From assembly GCF_948329825.1 (NCBI RefSeq), contig NZ_CAOJCM010000001.1:930001-994000 (forward strand): a stretch of 64,000 bases of DNA, given 5' to 3'. The notes under the pieces are model-generated. The model had not been told where the DNA came from and searched no databases. It saw only the letters and a list, made by a program, of their open reading frames with translations. The DNA is from Paenibacillus sp. JJ-100. Lineage in GTDB: Bacteria > Bacillota > Bacilli > Paenibacillales > Paenibacillaceae. Numbering within the stretch: the first letter of the stretch is position 1; every line of letters begins with the position of its first letter. This document shows, piece after piece, positions 62,089 through 64,000 of this stretch. Made by a program: the position numbers and the translations under genes.

Positions 62089-63924
62089 ATGAGATATCGC
62101 AATATGGAAGATTGTATTAACGATTTGGAGCAGCATGGTCATTTGATCCGGGTTAAGGAAGAAGTCGATCCGGATTTGGAGATGGCTGCCATCCATATGA
62201 AGGTGCATGAGGCCAAGGGCCCGGCGCTGTTATTTGAAAATGTTAAAGGTAGTAAGTTCCAAGCCGTTTCGAATCTGTTCGGCACGATTGAACGCAGCAA
62301 GTTCATGTTCCGGGAAACACTGGAAGGCGTGCAACGGGTGATGACAGTCCGAGGCGACCCAATGAAGGCACTCAAGACACCATTCAAGCATATTCGTACT
62401 GGACTTGCCGCATGGCAGGCGCTGCCTAAGCAAAAATCCATCAGTCTTCCTGTCTCTGCGCAGGAGATTCAGATTTCTGACCTGCCACTCATCAAACACT
62501 GGCCGATGGATGGAGGAGCGTTTGTCACTTTGCCGCAAGTGTATACCGAAGACCCGGACAAGCCGGGCATTATGAATTCCAATCTGGGGATGTATCGTGT
62601 ACAGCTTAGCGGCAACGAGTATGAGATGAACAAAGAGATTGGCATGCACTATCAAATCCATCGTGGAATCGGAATCCATCAGGCCAAAGCGGTGAAAAAA
62701 GGAGAACCATTGAAGGTCAGTATTTTCATCGGCGGTCCACCTTCACATACATTGTCTGCCGTGATGCCGCTGCCGGAAGGCATGAGTGAGATGACCTTTG
62801 CCGGGCTACTTGCTGGTCGACGTTTCCGTTACAGTTATAAGGATGGCTATTGCATCAGTAATGACGCGGATTTTGTCATTACGGGTGAGATTTATCCTGG
62901 GGAAACGAAGCCCGAAGGCCCGTTTGGAGATCATCTGGGTTATTACAGCCTGACGCATGAGTTCCCGCTTATGCGTGTTCATAAAGTATATGCTAAGCCG
63001 AATGCGATCTGGCCGTTTACAGTTGTAGGACGTCCGCCGCAAGAGGATACCGCATTTGGTGATCTCATTCATGAGATTACGGGAGATGCCATCAAGCAGG
63101 AGATTCCGGGAGTGAAAGAAGTGCACGCCGTGGATGCTGCAGGGGTTCATCCGTTGTTGTTCGCCATTGGCAGTGAGCGTTATACACCTTATACCGACGT
63201 GAAGAAACCAACGGAGCTACTGACCATTGCTAACCGAATCTTGGGTACGGGTCAACTCAGCTTGGCGAAATATCTGTTCATCACGGCGGAGGACAAGCAA
63301 CCACTTGATACACATCAAGAAGTAGAGTTTCTCACTTATATGATGGAACGAATGGATCTGCAGAGAGATATTCATTTTCAAACCCAAACCACGATAGATA
63401 CACTGGATTACTCAGGTACGGGACTGAACAGCGGCAGCAAAGTTGTTATGGCCGCTTACGGAGACAAGATCCGTGAGCTCTGCAGGGAAGTGCCGGAAGC
63501 GTTGAAGAATATTCGAGGTTATGATAATCCTCAACTGATCATGCCAGGGATGGTTTCCATTCAGACGTCTGCCTTCACCAATTATGAAGATACGGATCGG
63601 GAGATGAAAGAGTTTACAGATCTTCTGCATAAGCGTGGAGGATTGGAAGCTTGTCCAATGATTATTGTGTGCGATGACAGCTCGTTCATGAGTGCGAATC
63701 TCAGCAATTTCTTATGGGCTACCTTTACGCGGAGTAATCCGTCTCATGATATGTATGGAGTGAATAGTGGCTATCATCACAAGCACTGGGGTTGTGATCA
63801 GCTCATTATTGACGCTCGAGTGAAACCACATCAGGCCCCGCCGCTGATTCCCGATCCATCGGTGGAGAAGCGCATTGAGCGCTTTTTTGCGAAAGGCGCA
63901 AGCCTGGAATCCATTAAACTGTAG
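62089..63924 (+). CDS. UbiD-family decarboxylase
   Basis: 611 aa. The whole length matches the UbiD family of prenylated-FMN-dependent (de)carboxylases: DLPLIKHWPMDGGAFVTLPQ, GMHYQIHRGIGIHQAK, GGPPSHTLSAVMPLPEGMSE and the active-site stretch PEGPFGDHLGYYS. The C-terminal domain carries HHKHWGCDQLIIDARVKP. Substrates in the family are aromatic or unsaturated acids, possibly including a menaquinone precursor; none can be fixed here. GGAG lies eight bases before ATG 62089. No UbiX flavin prenyltransferase gene is in the window, although UbiD enzymes need it. Confidence 0.92.
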   Translation: MRYRNMEDCINDLEQHGHLIRVKEEVDPDLEMAAIHMKVHEAKGPALLFENVKGSKFQAVSNLFGTIERSKFMFRETLEGVQRVMTVRGDPMKALKTPFKHIRTGLAAWQALPKQKSISLPVSAQEIQISDLPLIKHWPMDGGAFVTLPQVYTEDPDKPGIMNSNLGMYRVQLSGNEYEMNKEIGMHYQIHRGIGIHQAKAVKKGEPLKVSIFIGGPPSHTLSAVMPLPEGMSEMTFAGLLAGRRFRYSYKDGYCISNDADFVITGEIYPGETKPEGPFGDHLGYYSLTHEFPLMRVHKVYAKPNAIWPFTVVGRPPQEDTAFGDLIHEITGDAIKQEIPGVKEVHAVDAAGVHPLLFAIGSERYTPYTDVKKPTELLTIANRILGTGQLSLAKYLFITAEDKQPLDTHQEVEFLTYMMERMDLQRDIHFQTQTTIDTLDYSGTGLNSGSKVVMAAYGDKIRELCREVPEALKNIRGYDNPQLIMPGMVSIQTSAFTNYEDTDREMKEFTDLLHKRGGLEACPMIIVCDDSSFMSANLSNFLWATFTRSNPSHDMYGVNSGYHHKHWGCDQLIIDARVKPHQAPPLIPDPSVEKRIERFFAKGASLESIKL

Positions 63925-63939
63925 CGAAAAAATGTGAGC

Positions 63940-63974
63940 AGGAAGTCCAAATATATTTTTGGTCTTCCTTTTTT
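63940..63974 (+). terminator. Terminator after UbiD gene
   Basis: AGGAAGTCCAAA pairs with TTTGGTCTTCCT with one mismatch, followed by TTTTT. Confidence 0.85.
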
Positions 63975-64000
63975 AGTGGAATTCAGAGAGTTTATTCTTT

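Overview
The window reads as a chromosomal segment of a Gram-positive, spore-forming Firmicute, most likely a Paenibacillus. The grounds are strong AGGAGG-type ribosome binding sites, frequent TTG and GTG starts, a DesK-DesR-Des system, a YjcZ-family sporulation peptide, a collagen-like spore-surface-type protein and Bacillus-like Mrp, TreA, TreP and RelP proteins. The species call is inference. There are no rRNA, tRNA, CRISPR, phage or transposase genes. About 50 protein genes are supported, mostly ordinary chromosomal functions.

Layout. 1-4.4 kb: glycogen genes (end of glgC, glgD, glgP) with a structured inverted-repeat element before glgP. 4.8-12.5 kb: an AraC-type regulator, an intracellular oligo-1,6-glucosidase, a metallo-hydrolase, then a trehalose operon (treA, treP) behind a palindromic TreR-type operator. 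12.7-20.2 kb: small hydrolase and cysteine-cluster genes, two drug-efflux-type MFS carriers, a DUF1275 membrane protein, the small alarmone synthetase RelP, a Gly/Pro-rich gene interrupted by an in-frame TAG, and a flavin reductase-like protein. 20.3-27.1 kb: an MMPL transporter, a two-gene ABC exporter and two secreted or cytosolic esterases. 27.1-33.1 kb: a complete Mrp Na+/H+ antiporter operon on the minus strand, with subunits A and B fused. 33.3-36.9 kb: two diguanylate cyclases around a gene of unknown function.

37-46.2 kb is the most unusual stretch. A 2.2 kaa protein carries 15 DUF11 modules in strict two-type alternation. It overlaps by ATGA with a second ORF that continues the same module, giving 19 modules in all. 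The giant ORF appears to start at an AUU codon. A YolD-like gene, a YjcZ-type peptide with a sigma-K-like -10 and a ferritin follow. 47-57 kb: a polysaccharide deacetylase, a lipoprotein, the des-desK-desR cold-membrane system, a YitT protein, a collagen-like protein behind a perfect sigma-K consensus, a P-loop kinase and a YidC lipoprotein. 57-64 kb: a LuxR-type regulator divergent from an overlapping methyltransferase/saccharopine-dehydrogenase-like pair with an inverted repeat between them, then an MTA/SAH deaminase and a UbiD-family decarboxylase.

Themes. Alpha-glucan handling is represented by storage, phosphorolysis, isomaltose and trehalose genes. Envelope and membrane adaptation is represented by Des, Mrp, YidC and the deacetylase. 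A spore-surface set is suggested by the DUF11 array, YjcZ, the collagen-like protein and the Gly/Pro-rich protein, but the evidence for that grouping is partial. Start codons were chosen from ribosome binding sites, so several genes are shorter than their longest ORF. Positions of promoters and terminators are by eye; no alignments or folding programs were run.
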